From Solimonas_A sp052035235 (GTDB taxonomy: Bacteria > Pseudomonadota > Gammaproteobacteria > Nevskiales > Nevskiaceae): a DNA stretch of 64,000 nt. Position numbers and translations under genes: made by a program. Of this stretch, positions 18,782 through 26,327 are shown piece after piece. Location of the stretch: positions 1-64,000 of the forward strand of contig JBPOHT010000031.1 of assembly GCA_052035235.1 (NCBI GenBank). Direction: 5' to 3'. The notes under the pieces were generated by a model. It saw only the letters and a program-made list of their open reading frames with translations. It was not told where the DNA came from and searched no databases. Within the stretch, counting starts at the first letter, position 1. Every line of letters begins with the position of its first letter.

Positions 18782-18812
18782 TTGACCTCAAGCGCGCTTG
18801 AGGTCCCAGACT
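18782..18812 (+). promoter_or_regulatory. SoxR-type promoter/operator
   Basis: A perfect 20-base palindrome (arms ACCTCAAGCG / CGCTTGAGGT, 18785-18804) lies between a -35 TTGACC (18782-18787) and a -10-like CAGACT (18807-18812) with a 19-base spacer. The stretched spacer with a central palindrome is the MerR-family layout and the arms match the known SoxR box (CCTCAAG...CTTGAGG). It points at the monooxygenase-like gene at 18857. Confidence 0.8.
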
Positions 18813-18856
18813 CCTGTCGGAACGGGCATTCCGCTCGTATCGACAGGAGTCTTTTC

Positions 18857-19060
18857 ATGTCCGGATCGGCCAGCATCCACCGTATCGACAAGTTCGTGGT
18901 ACCGCCTGAGGCAGTACCGGCCTTCGTGGCGCAGATGCAGCATATCCAGCAGACGCTGCGCGGCTTGCCCGGCTGCCTGCGGCAGATGGTGCTGACACAA
19001 AGCAGCGGCCCCGGCGAGTTCAACGTGATCACCCTGGTGGAGGGTTGGCAGGGATTCTGA
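18857..19060 (+). pseudogene. antibiotic-biosynthesis-monooxygenase (ABM) domain gene truncated by a transposon
   Basis: 67 codons from ATG 18857 (AGGAG upstream). The product has the first two thirds of a ferredoxin-like ABM domain: IDKFVVPPEAVPAFVAQMQ, LRGLPGCLRQMVL, FNVITLVEGW. Complete relatives continue for about 25-40 residues more. The frame runs into the end of the Tn3-family element at 19051 and stops at 19058-19060, so the last three residues are transposon-encoded. The 3' remainder of the gene is not seen in this window. Members under SoxR control are thought to act in redox-drug or quinone stress. Confidence 0.75.
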
Positions 19061-19086
19061 CGGAATCGCAGCAAATTGAGCCTAAG
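19051..19086 (+). repeat. terminal inverted repeat of the Tn3-family element (transposase-proximal end)
   Basis: About 36 bases beginning GGGATTCTGACGG and ending CCTAAG, placed where the ABM gene is interrupted and nine bases beyond the transposase stop. A GGG start, about 36-38 bases and an inner TAAG are typical of Tn3-family ends. I found no matching copy facing it elsewhere in the window. Confidence 0.65.
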
Positions 19087-19095
19087 TAGTTGTTA

Positions 19096-22074
19096 CTAAT
19101 CGAATACTTTCAACGTCCAATCCATCGGATCCCCGGGGCGGTCGTAGTCCACCACGTAGTCGCCGAACCGGTTGATATGCCAAGTTCGATACGGGGAAAG
19201 GTAGCCGACCATATCGGCGGTGACCTCCACCCCCTCCGCCCTCAGTTCGCGGATCACCCTCGTCATATGCTGGACGTTGTAGAGACAGACCATGTTCGCC
19301 ACCAGGTGGCTGTACTTGATCATCTTCCGCTGCTCGTGGGCGACGTTCTCCTGAATGATGCCCTCGCTGCCGAAGAACACCCACTGGATGAAGTTGTTGA
19401 AGGCCTCGCTCTTGTTGGTGGCCGCGCTGATTAGCTTGCGGAAGTCAGGGTTGTCGATGAACCGCAGGAGGAACTTGGTGCGAATGACCTTTCCAAGCTC
19501 CCGGAACGCCATGGCCAACCGGCTCTGATTCTTGTTGCCGAAGCGTCTCAGGATCGTTGAAGCCGTGATCTTGCCGAGCTTGATCGACACCGCCACGCGG
19601 AGCATCTCATTGTAGTGGGCCTGAATCAGCTTCCAGTTGATCGTCCCCGTAAACAGATCGTCGATATGCTTGTACCTCGCCCCTGCGGCAGGCCTGTAGA
19701 AGTTTAGCTTCTTGATGCCTCTGATTCGGGGCATCAGCCGAATGCCCAGCAGGTGAGAGATGCCAAAAATCGCCAGGTTCTGAGCGTGCGTATCGCCGTG
19801 GACGGTATCGGGCTTTAGATCGGACTCGTTCTCGACCATGGCGTCGAGAAGGTACACGCCTTCATACGCTCCGCAGGGAAAAAACCTGCTGAAGAAGGCG
19901 ATGTACCGATCGGATACGTGGTAGTAGCCGATGCCGCCGTAGCCCCCGTAGCGGATGTGATACTCGGAGACTGCGTTCTGCTCGTAGAGATCCCACTTCA
20001 TGCCATCCGCGGATGCGGTTTTGCCGCTGCCCCAGTACTCGGGCAGATCGTACTTGGCAAAGGCATTGGTAACCTCGACTGTCGCCTTATCGAGTGCTTC
20101 CTCCGTCACGTATTTGAGATTGAGCCAACTGATCTGCCGGCGGCTGATCCCCTTGACCGATCTGCTGGTCTGGACGGCACCGAGGTTACAGCCATAGCAG
20201 AACAACGAGGTGACAAAGCGCTTTGGAAGGTCTTCAATCCGGGTTTCCGTGCCTGCCAAGTGCTTGAAGTGGCGATGCAGGTTCAGCCAGCGCTCCACGT
20301 CGATCAGCACATCCAGAATGCTGACTGGGAGCAAGCGATCCCGAATCATGAGATCGAGCTTTTCCGCGGCGGCCGGCTGCATGGTCTTCTTCAGATTGCG
20401 CAGCGACAAATTCCCATCGACGATCGAGGCGTGGGTATTGTGCTTGAAGCGCTTGTCCACCTCGGTCGCCAGCTCTGCGAGCTCTGTGCGTAACCGAGCT
20501 ACCGCTTCGGCCGCGTCGACCTCGATGCCCGCCATTTCGCCGTATTCAGGCAGCTCCTTTTCGACGGTATCCATGTCCGCCAACTGCTCGCGATAGTCGT
20601 CGTACTTCTCGCCGCTCTGGATGAACAGATCGCCGTTGCCCAGGTCATCGCGAATCCGCGAGATGACACAGAGCTCAAAGGCCTTGCGATGAACGAGATC
20701 TCCAGGAGAAGTGGACCCCGTACCGTCATCAAACACCAGCTGCCGCCAGGCATTGCTCATCCAGGCGAGATCGGATTTGGCATTGATCCCCAATTCTGAC
20801 AGCGAGACATGCTCGGCTCGGGCATGCCGGAGGCGATGAAGAGCTTCTATCAGCTTCTCCATCCCTTGGTTTTCGTTCGTCGATTTTGGCTTGATCACCT
20901 CCAGGCAGTTTAGGAAGAGGGATCTGGATCCCGGGTAGCGATTGAGCATGAAGGGCAGGTAGTTCGAGCCTGAGAACGCGAGATGCTCCTCGCATAGCTC
21001 CAGGAGCATCGCGGCGTCATTTCCAATGCTGTTCTCGATGGCCTGCAGCCTTTTCACCGCGCTGGCATCGGTCTGGTACGCCTTCAAGGTGCCGTGGAAT
21101 CGCTCGACCAGAAGATCGATCGCCTTGGCGCGCTCGATCTGGTATTGACGGAGTCGGCGCTCGGCCGAGGCCCGGAGCTTGTCGTGCAAGCGGATATATA
21201 GATCAGCGGCGTCATCCAGAGCGCGGGCATGGCAGGATCGAATGAAGATGACGGCCAACGCGTATCGCTTCCGAGGAACCAACTCGAGCATTTCGGTGGC
21301 ATTCTGGGCTCGCGCCAGCACGCGATAGTGCTTGAGCTTGCTGACCGGTATCTCGGAGACCTCCGGAAGGCCGACCGAGAGTTGCTGCACCTGGCGGACA
21401 TGGTCCAGATAATCGCGCACGGCATTGTTGGTCGGACGCCTGGGCTCCTGCTTCAACGCGTTCCAGGCGGATGTACTGGAGCCGGCGGTCTCGAACAAGG
21501 CATCGATCTTCTTGCGGAGCTGCGACGGCAATGGGTCGGCTATGGAACCGTAGTGCAGGGTCTCGACCTTTTCCCGGGCGCGGCGTGCCATACGCTCCAG
21601 GGTCGTAAATCCGGGTAGCTCATACTGATAGTGAATGAGCTCCTCAAGCAGCACATTGATGATGTCTGTGAGGTGATGCTGAGTCAGCGCCGCCGTCGCG
21701 GCTCGCTCGATCATCCAATCTTCATCGTCGAGCGGACGAATATCCAAACGCTTGCGGAGGAGATTGAGATTGCGATGGCGGACGCCGCCATCATCGGCCA
21801 TCCTGATTTCGTCGCCTGTCAGGGGACGCTTGAAATCACTCGCAAGGGTGATGTAATCCAGGTATGGGCGAGGAACATCCTTTAGCCGCGGGAAGAATCC
21901 CAGGCGCTGGGCGCATTTGAGCAGCACCAGAAGCGCGACGCGCTTGGTGGCGGAATTGGCGTTCTTCTTTGCCCACGCCTTCTCGTCGTTGGAAGGGGTG
22001 TAATGGTCGTTGAGTTCCCGGGGCCGAGGCTCCGGAAGCAATCGCGGGTATGCGGTTTCCTCGACCGTGGCCAC
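19096..22074 (-). CDS. tnpA: Tn3-family transposase
   Basis: 992 aa, full length for Tn3-family TnpA, from GTG 22074. The DDE catalytic triad is intact: Asp in SADGMKWD, Asp in HGDTHAQN and Glu in NKSEAFNNF. Also typical are IRYGGYGGIGYYHVSD and the C-terminal LSPYRTWHINRFGDY. It cuts and joins the terminal repeats to make a cointegrate. The stop is nine bases from the repeat at 19051-19086. It starts 16 bases after the stop of the 133-aa gene, with which it is probably co-transcribed; no clear ribosome site, so translation may be coupled. Confidence 0.95.
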   Translation of the reverse strand: MATVEETAYPRLLPEPRPRELNDHYTPSNDEKAWAKKNANSATKRVALLVLLKCAQRLGFFPRLKDVPRPYLDYITLASDFKRPLTGDEIRMADDGGVRHRNLNLLRKRLDIRPLDDEDWMIERAATAALTQHHLTDIINVLLEELIHYQYELPGFTTLERMARRAREKVETLHYGSIADPLPSQLRKKIDALFETAGSSTSAWNALKQEPRRPTNNAVRDYLDHVRQVQQLSVGLPEVSEIPVSKLKHYRVLARAQNATEMLELVPRKRYALAVIFIRSCHARALDDAADLYIRLHDKLRASAERRLRQYQIERAKAIDLLVERFHGTLKAYQTDASAVKRLQAIENSIGNDAAMLLELCEEHLAFSGSNYLPFMLNRYPGSRSLFLNCLEVIKPKSTNENQGMEKLIEALHRLRHARAEHVSLSELGINAKSDLAWMSNAWRQLVFDDGTGSTSPGDLVHRKAFELCVISRIRDDLGNGDLFIQSGEKYDDYREQLADMDTVEKELPEYGEMAGIEVDAAEAVARLRTELAELATEVDKRFKHNTHASIVDGNLSLRNLKKTMQPAAAEKLDLMIRDRLLPVSILDVLIDVERWLNLHRHFKHLAGTETRIEDLPKRFVTSLFCYGCNLGAVQTSRSVKGISRRQISWLNLKYVTEEALDKATVEVTNAFAKYDLPEYWGSGKTASADGMKWDLYEQNAVSEYHIRYGGYGGIGYYHVSDRYIAFFSRFFPCGAYEGVYLLDAMVENESDLKPDTVHGDTHAQNLAIFGISHLLGIRLMPRIRGIKKLNFYRPAAGARYKHIDDLFTGTINWKLIQAHYNEMLRVAVSIKLGKITASTILRRFGNKNQSRLAMAFRELGKVIRTKFLLRFIDNPDFRKLISAATNKSEAFNNFIQWVFFGSEGIIQENVAHEQRKMIKYSHLVANMVCLYNVQHMTRVIRELRAEGVEVTADMVGYLSPYRTWHINRFGDYVVDYDRPGDPMDWTLKVFD

Positions 22075-22090
22075 CGAGAGGCGAGGGAGC

Positions 22091-22492
22091 TTAGCTCCAG
22101 ACTCGGCTGGTGGCGCGGTGGCGGATCACCACATCGACCTCGCAGTCGCGATCATTCCCGACGCTGCGAATCCGCTCGAGCAGCTCTTGCGCAGCCCGAT
22201 CAATCGAACCGTCCGTCGAGTTCAATGTGACCTCGATGATCGAGCCATCGGCCTGCAATCGACGCGGGCGGCAATCGGTCAAGCACCACCGCTCGATGAG
22301 CCGAAGCGTTGCCTGGCTTCTGGCGGGGGAATCGCCGCGGTCCGCTACGCACATCTTCAATTCGACGCGCAATCCGCGCTTCGCGCGGCCCCGCTGTGCC
22401 CGTTCGGCTTCCCAGGCCTCCACCAGACGAAGCGCCAGGGGCGCGGCCCGCAGTGGGGCGACTGCCTGAGAAGACCTCTGATTTTGTCGCAT
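22091..22492 (-). CDS. hypothetical protein upstream of tnpA
   Basis: 133 aa; ATG 22492 chosen because AGGGGAA lies nine bases upstream. A longer frame from 22690 lacks such a site. Arg-rich N-terminus, then LRVELKMCVADRGDSPARSQ, GSIIEVTLNSTDGSIDRAAQ and a C-terminal REDVVIRHRATS-like strand; no domain recognised. Its gene precedes tnpA by 16 bases, so it is probably a transposon-borne accessory or regulator. Confidence 0.6.
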   Translation of the reverse strand: MRQNQRSSQAVAPLRAAPLALRLVEAWEAERAQRGRAKRGLRVELKMCVADRGDSPARSQATLRLIERWCLTDCRPRRLQADGSIIEVTLNSTDGSIDRAAQELLERIRSVGNDRDCEVDVVIRHRATSRVWS

Positions 22493-22688
22493 TGCCGTTC
22501 CCCTGGTGCCGGTTCGAAGCTTGCCAACATGATTATTGTAACGTATATCAAAATCCCGGGAAAGCCCTTTTTTGCAAGGAAAATGATTCAGAACCCTCAT
22601 AGTTGCGGCCGACGCCTGATGGCGTCGGGAAGACATGCCCGATGGCGCCCGCCACTCGACGGCGCGGGCATCACGCGGAGAGCCGCGC

Positions 22689-23297
22689 ATGGCTAGGCGT
22701 GGCGGACGTCGAGCGGGTGCCGGAAGGCCGGCCGGCTCGGGGCGATATCACGGGGAAGAAACGCGGGTCATGCGAGTGCCGACCTCGCTGGTCGATTCCA
22801 TGCTGGCCCAGCTTCAGGAGTATTCCCGTGGGACGCACGCCCAGGCCGGACGACAGGGTGCGCGGGGACGAAGATCGTCGGCCCAAGGAATCGAGTTAAA
22901 CCTCGTGCGGGAGATGGCAACAAGCGCACTGGAGGGTGGGGTTGCCGGCGACGGCCCCTGCGACCCACTGTCCCCTGATCCCGGCTCTACCTTCGTGTAC
23001 ACGGTCCGCGGAGATGCGATGGACCGAGCGGGAATCCTCGATGGCGACCGCGTACTGGTGGATCGTCGGTTGAAGCCGGCTCCCGGCGATATCGTGCTCG
23101 CTGTGCTGGAGCATCAGGACCTGACCGTCCACCGCTTCATGGCTAGACGACGAACCGCTTTGCTTGAACCCGACTCGACGAACTCAGAGCATCGAAGTCG
23201 ACCGTTGCAGCCCGACCGGGGAGATTCGATCTGGGGAGTGGTGACAGGTGTGGTACGTCAATTCGGAAACTATCGATTCCCTGACCGCCGGAGTTGA
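22689..23297 (+). CDS. UmuD/LexA-like (S24) protein lacking both catalytic residues
   Basis: 202 aa from ATG 22689 (GGAG upstream). N-terminus: GRRAGAGRPAGSGRY then TRVMRVPTSLVDSMLAQL, a start often seen in S24 proteins. The C-terminal half aligns with UmuD: TFVYTVRGDAMDRAGILDGD, LVDRRLKPAPGDIVLAVL, LTVHRF, and a final WGVVTGVVRQF. The serine of GDSM is Ala110 (GCG codon, one base from TCG) and the lysine of TVKK is His148. Self-cleavage should therefore be impossible. It could still dimerise or bind a partner. No SOS box is visible upstream and no umuC-like gene is adjacent. Confidence 0.75.
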   Translation: MARRGGRRAGAGRPAGSGRYHGEETRVMRVPTSLVDSMLAQLQEYSRGTHAQAGRQGARGRRSSAQGIELNLVREMATSALEGGVAGDGPCDPLSPDPGSTFVYTVRGDAMDRAGILDGDRVLVDRRLKPAPGDIVLAVLEHQDLTVHRFMARRRTALLEPDSTNSEHRSRPLQPDRGDSIWGVVTGVVRQFGNYRFPDRRS

Positions 23298-23344
23298 GAA
23301 CCGTCGTGAAACCGCGCGAGGACGCCTCGGCGAGTAGTTGATCA

Positions 23345-23656
23345 CTATGATTCGTCGAGGCCTTGCCGAAAATTCAGTCCAATGAGATTCGTCACCCAGA
23401 GATAACCATCAAGGCGTGGCCAATGGAGGTAGTAGCCTGCTGCAGACACCCTGATCATACTCATGTCGGCCACCCGGGCACCGCTCAAAGGGAGCAGCAA
23501 GCGTCGCGGGGCCGACAACTCCACGCCGGAATCCAGCATGACGATGAGGCGCCGTCGTCGCCGGTCGAAATAGGCGTAGGTTGCACGTAAGGCCAGGCCG
23601 CGTCGCGCCGCACGACGTTCCGCGAGTCGATAGGCCCGGATCGAGATTTTCGCCAT
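23345..23656 (-). CDS. DUF2442 domain protein
   Basis: 103 aa. The strand pattern RRLIVMLDSGVELSAPRRLLLPLSGA followed by GYYLHWPRLDGYLWVTNLIGL (residues about 35-95) fits DUF2442, whose members end in a [GI]xxLHWPxLDxDxxVxxL motif and often sit in toxin-antitoxin-like pairs. Last gene of a four-gene minus-strand unit; its ATG is four bases after the stop of the Phd-like gene. Confidence 0.65.
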   Translation of the reverse strand: MAKISIRAYRLAERRAARRGLALRATYAYFDRRRRRLIVMLDSGVELSAPRRLLLPLSGARVADMSMIRVSAAGYYLHWPRLDGYLWVTNLIGLNFRQGLDES

Positions 23657-23660
23657 TGAG

Positions 23661-23885
23661 CTATCGGCGCCGTTTGCGGGAGGCGGGTGGCACAGGGGCG
23701 CGAGGCCGGTTGGCCCTCACGGCAGCGGCCGTCAGGCGACGATAGCGGGCGACGCTCATCATGACGCCGATCGGAATGCCTCGCCGGCAGATCAGGATGT
23801 CCGCGCAGCGCGACAAGGCCAGATAATGCCCCCAGCGGCGCCGCATCTGGGTCACGGATACCGCGACAAGCCTCCGCCGCGGCAT
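23661..23885 (-). CDS. Phd/YefM-like antitoxin
   Basis: 74 aa. VSVTQMRRRWGHYLALSRCADILICRRGIPIGVMMSVARYRRL (residues 9-51) follows the Phd/YefM layout: a [IV]S[AV]T strand, RxxxxxYL helix, then a strand VxRRGxPxxVMxxxxxY. The tail is Arg/Pro-rich and basic. Such proteins bind DNA and block a toxin; no recognised RelE or Doc toxin is next to it, so the partner may be one of the neighbouring unknowns. Confidence 0.6.
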   Translation of the reverse strand: MPRRRLVAVSVTQMRRRWGHYLALSRCADILICRRGIPIGVMMSVARYRRLTAAAVRANRPRAPVPPASRKRRR

Positions 23886-23887
23886 GC

Positions 23888-24235
23888 TCAGTGTCCGCGC
23901 CGCCGCAGCGCGGCCGCAATGAGGCGTTCCGATTGTTCCGCCCAGAGCGTGTCCGAAAGCTCGTTTGCCAGAATCTGGTCCGAAACGTCAATGCCATACA
24001 CCCGCTCCTCCATGGGAGGAACCAGCAGGGTTGAGGCAGCGGCCTTGCCCAGGCGCAAGTCTCCGACCCTGGCGATTACGACAATTTCCCGCGTGAGCGG
24101 CAGGCCGAATACGGCCCACATGACCTCGGGGTATTCCTTGTCGGTCGTGCCGTTGACGTAGTCGATGGCTTGACCGTGGACGAGGGCCTCGATGACCCGG
24201 CTGGCCACCTCCTCGGGAGATTCGGGACAGGTCAT
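23888..24235 (-). CDS. hypothetical protein of the TA-like operon
   Basis: 115 aa from ATG 24235, overlapping the stop of the gene before it by four bases (ATGA). The protein is acidic at the start (PESPEEVASRVIEALV), with a central EIVVIARVGDLRLG strand pair and a C-terminal helix LWAEQSERLIAAALRRR. No family recognised. Two bases separate it from the Phd-like gene. It is a candidate toxin or accessory by position only. Confidence 0.5.
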   Translation of the reverse strand: MTCPESPEEVASRVIEALVHGQAIDYVNGTTDKEYPEVMWAVFGLPLTREIVVIARVGDLRLGKAAASTLLVPPMEERVYGIDVSDQILANELSDTLWAEQSERLIAAALRRRGH

Positions 24236-24582
24236 CCTGCGCTCCTCTGGCTGCGTCGGTAGGCTTTGGATTCGCGGAATGTGGGCGCATGGGTGCTGAG
24301 AAACACCCTCATGGATTCCCGATATCGCAGGGCGTTTGCCGGCAACTCCAGCGCGAGCTCTTGCGCAATGGCAAGCGCGTACTTGATCTGCGGGACCGTC
24401 GGGGGGATGAGGTGAGCATCCAGGGCCGCGGAAAGCGTATCGGCCGCGCGCCTGGCAAGCTCTGGCGGATCCATTTCCGCCCCATCTGCCAAACTGATAA
24501 TGCGATAGAGACGTTCCTCGACGTGTGCCTCGAACGGCAGCACGAGCGAGAAATCGAAGTCTCCATAAACCAGTCGGAACAC
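24232..24582 (-). CDS. hypothetical protein, first gene of the TA-like operon
   Basis: 116 aa from GTG 24582, with GAGGG eight bases upstream. Begins FRLVYGDFDFSLVLPFEAHVEERLYRI; mostly helical after residue 40. No domain recognised. Overlaps the next gene by four bases, so the four genes 24582 to 23345 form one coupled transcript. Confidence 0.5.
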   Translation of the reverse strand: MFRLVYGDFDFSLVLPFEAHVEERLYRIISLADGAEMDPPELARRAADTLSAALDAHLIPPTVPQIKYALAIAQELALELPANALRYRESMRVFLSTHAPTFRESKAYRRSQRSAG

Positions 24583-24811
24583 CGGGTAGCCCTCAGTCCT
24601 GTCGTGAACTCAAGAAGCACGACCTAAAAGGGGCCGTGCCGCTCTCGCAAATTCGGACTGTCCGCTGGGCGTCGAGAGATCAGCATCGAAGCCCCATTCC
24701 GGATGCAGGAGGGCCAATACGCGGCTTACTCCTGCGGATTAGCGGGGCTCGATATCCTCTAAGCTTCTCAGACTATGCTCTGCAAATCAACAGCCTGCGC
24801 TGCATTTTCAT

Positions 24812-24821
24812 GAGTATACTC
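24812..24821. promoter_or_regulatory. palindrome GAGTATACTC upstream of the Xre gene
   Basis: A perfect 10-base palindrome in an AT-richer patch, 38 bases before the start of the Xre-type regulator. A copy with one difference (GAGTATAGTC) sits at 28409-28418 before the phosphatase genes. Proposed binding site of the Xre protein; inferred only. Confidence 0.35.
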
Positions 24822-24859
24822 GGTGGAACAGGACCCGGCGGGGCTGCATCGTCCCCGGG

Positions 24860-25276
24860 ATGGTGGCCTCTCCTAAAAAGAAGAAACGGCACCCCGTGGC
24901 CGTGGCCTTCGGGGTGGCCCTCCGCGCGAGCCGGATCCAGGCCGGGCGATCCCAGGAGGCCTTGAGCATGGCCTGCGGCCTCGACAAGACCTATGTGGGC
25001 GTCCTGGAGCGCGGCGGCAACCAGCCGACGCTGGGCACCATCTTCCTGCTCGCCGACGAGTTGGAGGTCACCGCCGAGTCGATGGTCACCGCCACGCGCA
25101 AGGCCATGAACTTGGCGCTGATCAGCCGGCCCAAGCGGGAGACGACCGCCCGCGGCGGCGCAACTGCCGCGAAGCCGGAGCGTCATAAAGCCTCCGGATC
25201 AGGTCGCAGTCCCGACCCAAAAGGTCGAGGTCGGACTCTAGGTAAAGTACGCCCAAAACTCGCACGTAAGGCCTGA
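24860..25276 (+). CDS. Xre-family helix-turn-helix regulator
   Basis: 138 aa from ATG 24860. HTH_Xre domain at about residues 12-72: VALRASRIQAGRSQEALSMA, GLDKTYVGVLERGGNQPTLGT, FLLADELEV. The tail (about 85-138) is Lys/Arg/Pro-rich and looks unstructured. It ends where the convergent metallophosphoesterase gene ends (25276/25277). It may control itself and the phosphatase-tRNA unit through the GAGTATACTC-like sites. Confidence 0.8.
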   Translation: MVASPKKKKRHPVAVAFGVALRASRIQAGRSQEALSMACGLDKTYVGVLERGGNQPTLGTIFLLADELEVTAESMVTATRKAMNLALISRPKRETTARGGATAAKPERHKASGSGRSPDPKGRGRTLGKVRPKLARKA

Positions 25277-26125
25277 TCACCACTGATGGGTCTCCCGGTC
25301 AATCCGGGCCGCCGACGAGTCTCCGGGCGCGACCTCCAGGACCTTGCACCAGTCGAAGTCGACATGCTCTCTGGGATAGCCACGCTGGTTCGAGTACAGC
25401 TTCGTCCCCAGGTGTCCGACGGCCTCCATCGAGTAGTGCGTGTGGCCAAAAATCCAGGCAGCGGGTGTCCGAAAAAACTCCTTCGGCAGATCGCTGAAGA
25501 AAGTGTTGGAGATGTCGTCCAGTGGAAACTTCGGATGCCGCGCGGGCAGGCAGGGCGCGTGGTGAGTGATCACCACGGTCGCCTCATCGCTGGCATCCAG
25601 CTCTTGCCGTAGCCAGTCCGCGCTTCGCTCATGGCGCGCGACCGTCTCGCGCGCGAGCAGTTTGCGCCCGCCGGACCGGATGAAGCGGAAGTCGTTGATC
25701 GCTCGCTCGCAGGCCAACATGGCCTGCGGCTGCCCATAGATCCCGGCAAGCATGAAGTTCGTCCAGAGCGAGGTGCCGAGGAAGCGGACGCCGCGGTATC
25801 GGAAGACGTCGTTCTCGAGCAGACGGACATTGGAGCCGTCGCAGGCGCTGTAGGCCTCATCGATCAATTGCTCCCAGTCGTAGCCGTAGAACTCGTGATT
25901 CCCCAGGATGTAGAGCACCGGGGTGTCGGGAAAGGTGCGCTTGGCCCAGTGGATGCCATCCGTACCTGTGCCGATGTCGCCCGCGAGGACGACCAGGTCC
26001 TCCCGGGCATCGGCGACGACATCTGGCGCATAGCCGGTGAACTCGAGGTGCAGGTCGCTCATGTAGCGAATTCGCAACGGAGCCGCGTGGTCGGGTGTCG
26101 GTGTCATGGTGTCGGGTATTTCCAT
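25277..26125 (-). CDS. metallophosphoesterase
   Basis: 282 aa from ATG 26125; an ATG at 26107 is an equally possible start (neither has a strong ribosome site). Calcineurin-like core with all motifs: MSDLHLEF, LAGDIGTG, LGNHEFYG, THHAPC and FGHTHYS. These bind two metals and hydrolyse phosphodiesters or monoesters of nucleotides, nucleic acid or protein. The gene begins 16 bases after the 3' CCA of the tRNA on the same strand, so tRNA and mRNA must be cut from one transcript or use separate promoters. Substrate unknown. Confidence 0.85.
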   Translation of the reverse strand: MEIPDTMTPTPDHAAPLRIRYMSDLHLEFTGYAPDVVADAREDLVVLAGDIGTGTDGIHWAKRTFPDTPVLYILGNHEFYGYDWEQLIDEAYSACDGSNVRLLENDVFRYRGVRFLGTSLWTNFMLAGIYGQPQAMLACERAINDFRFIRSGGRKLLARETVARHERSADWLRQELDASDEATVVITHHAPCLPARHPKFPLDDISNTFFSDLPKEFFRTPAAWIFGHTHYSMEAVGHLGTKLYSNQRGYPREHVDFDWCKVLEVAPGDSSAARIDRETHQW

Positions 26126-26141
26126 CGCTCTGGAGGCAAAG

Positions 26142-26240
26142 TGGTGCCCCGGGCGGGATTCGAACCCGCATCATTGGCTTATCTGGCCAATGCCTTAGAC
26201 GGCTATAAGTCCGTCTGCCAAACCGTTAGGCGACCGGGGC
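26142..26240 (-). tRNA. atypical class II tRNA, anticodon uncertain (UAU if U33 is honoured)
   Basis: Read on the minus strand the gene has a perfect 7-bp acceptor (GCCCCGG/CCGGGGC), discriminator A, encoded CCA, a canonical T arm (GCGGG TTCGAAT CCCGC), a GCC/GGC D stem with GG in the loop, and a long variable arm with a 6-bp stem ATTGGC/GCCAAT. The anticodon stem is 5-6 bp (AGACGG/CCGTCT) and leaves an 8-base loop, ACTTATAG, instead of 7. Placing the invariant U at 33 gives anticodon UAU and A37; reading from the other side gives UUA. At 99 nt with CCA it is longer than usual Leu, Ser or Tyr tRNAs. Amino-acid identity is not assigned. Confidence 0.75.
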
Positions 26241-26327
26241 GGTAGCACTGCACTAACCCCGGGGTATTCGGTCGCAGGTCCAGAAGCGGGGGAGTAGAGG
26301 CTTCATGAGAGGCACGTTCATGCGGTG

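Larger units (their letters stand above)
19051..22492 (-). mobile_element. Tn3-family transposon, right boundary not found
   Basis: The span runs from the terminal repeat through the transposase to the co-directional 133-aa gene. No resolvase gene is seen next to it. The far end could lie among the accessory genes, outside the window, or be lost. Base composition is less GC-rich here than in the flanks, in keeping with horizontal transfer. Confidence 0.6.

Noticed and set aside
22560..22602. Possible second Tn3 terminal repeat (TTCAGAACCC preceded by TTTGC)
   Set aside because: Only short pieces match the 19051-19086 repeat, with gaps; Tn3-family ends should be almost identical.
22493..22688. 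Resolution (res) site for the transposon
   Set aside because: AT-richer and in a plausible place, but no clear resolvase repeats and no resolvase gene are seen.
22600..22688. SOS (LexA) box before the UmuD-like gene
   Set aside because: No CTG-N10-CAG site with the expected AT-rich centre was found.
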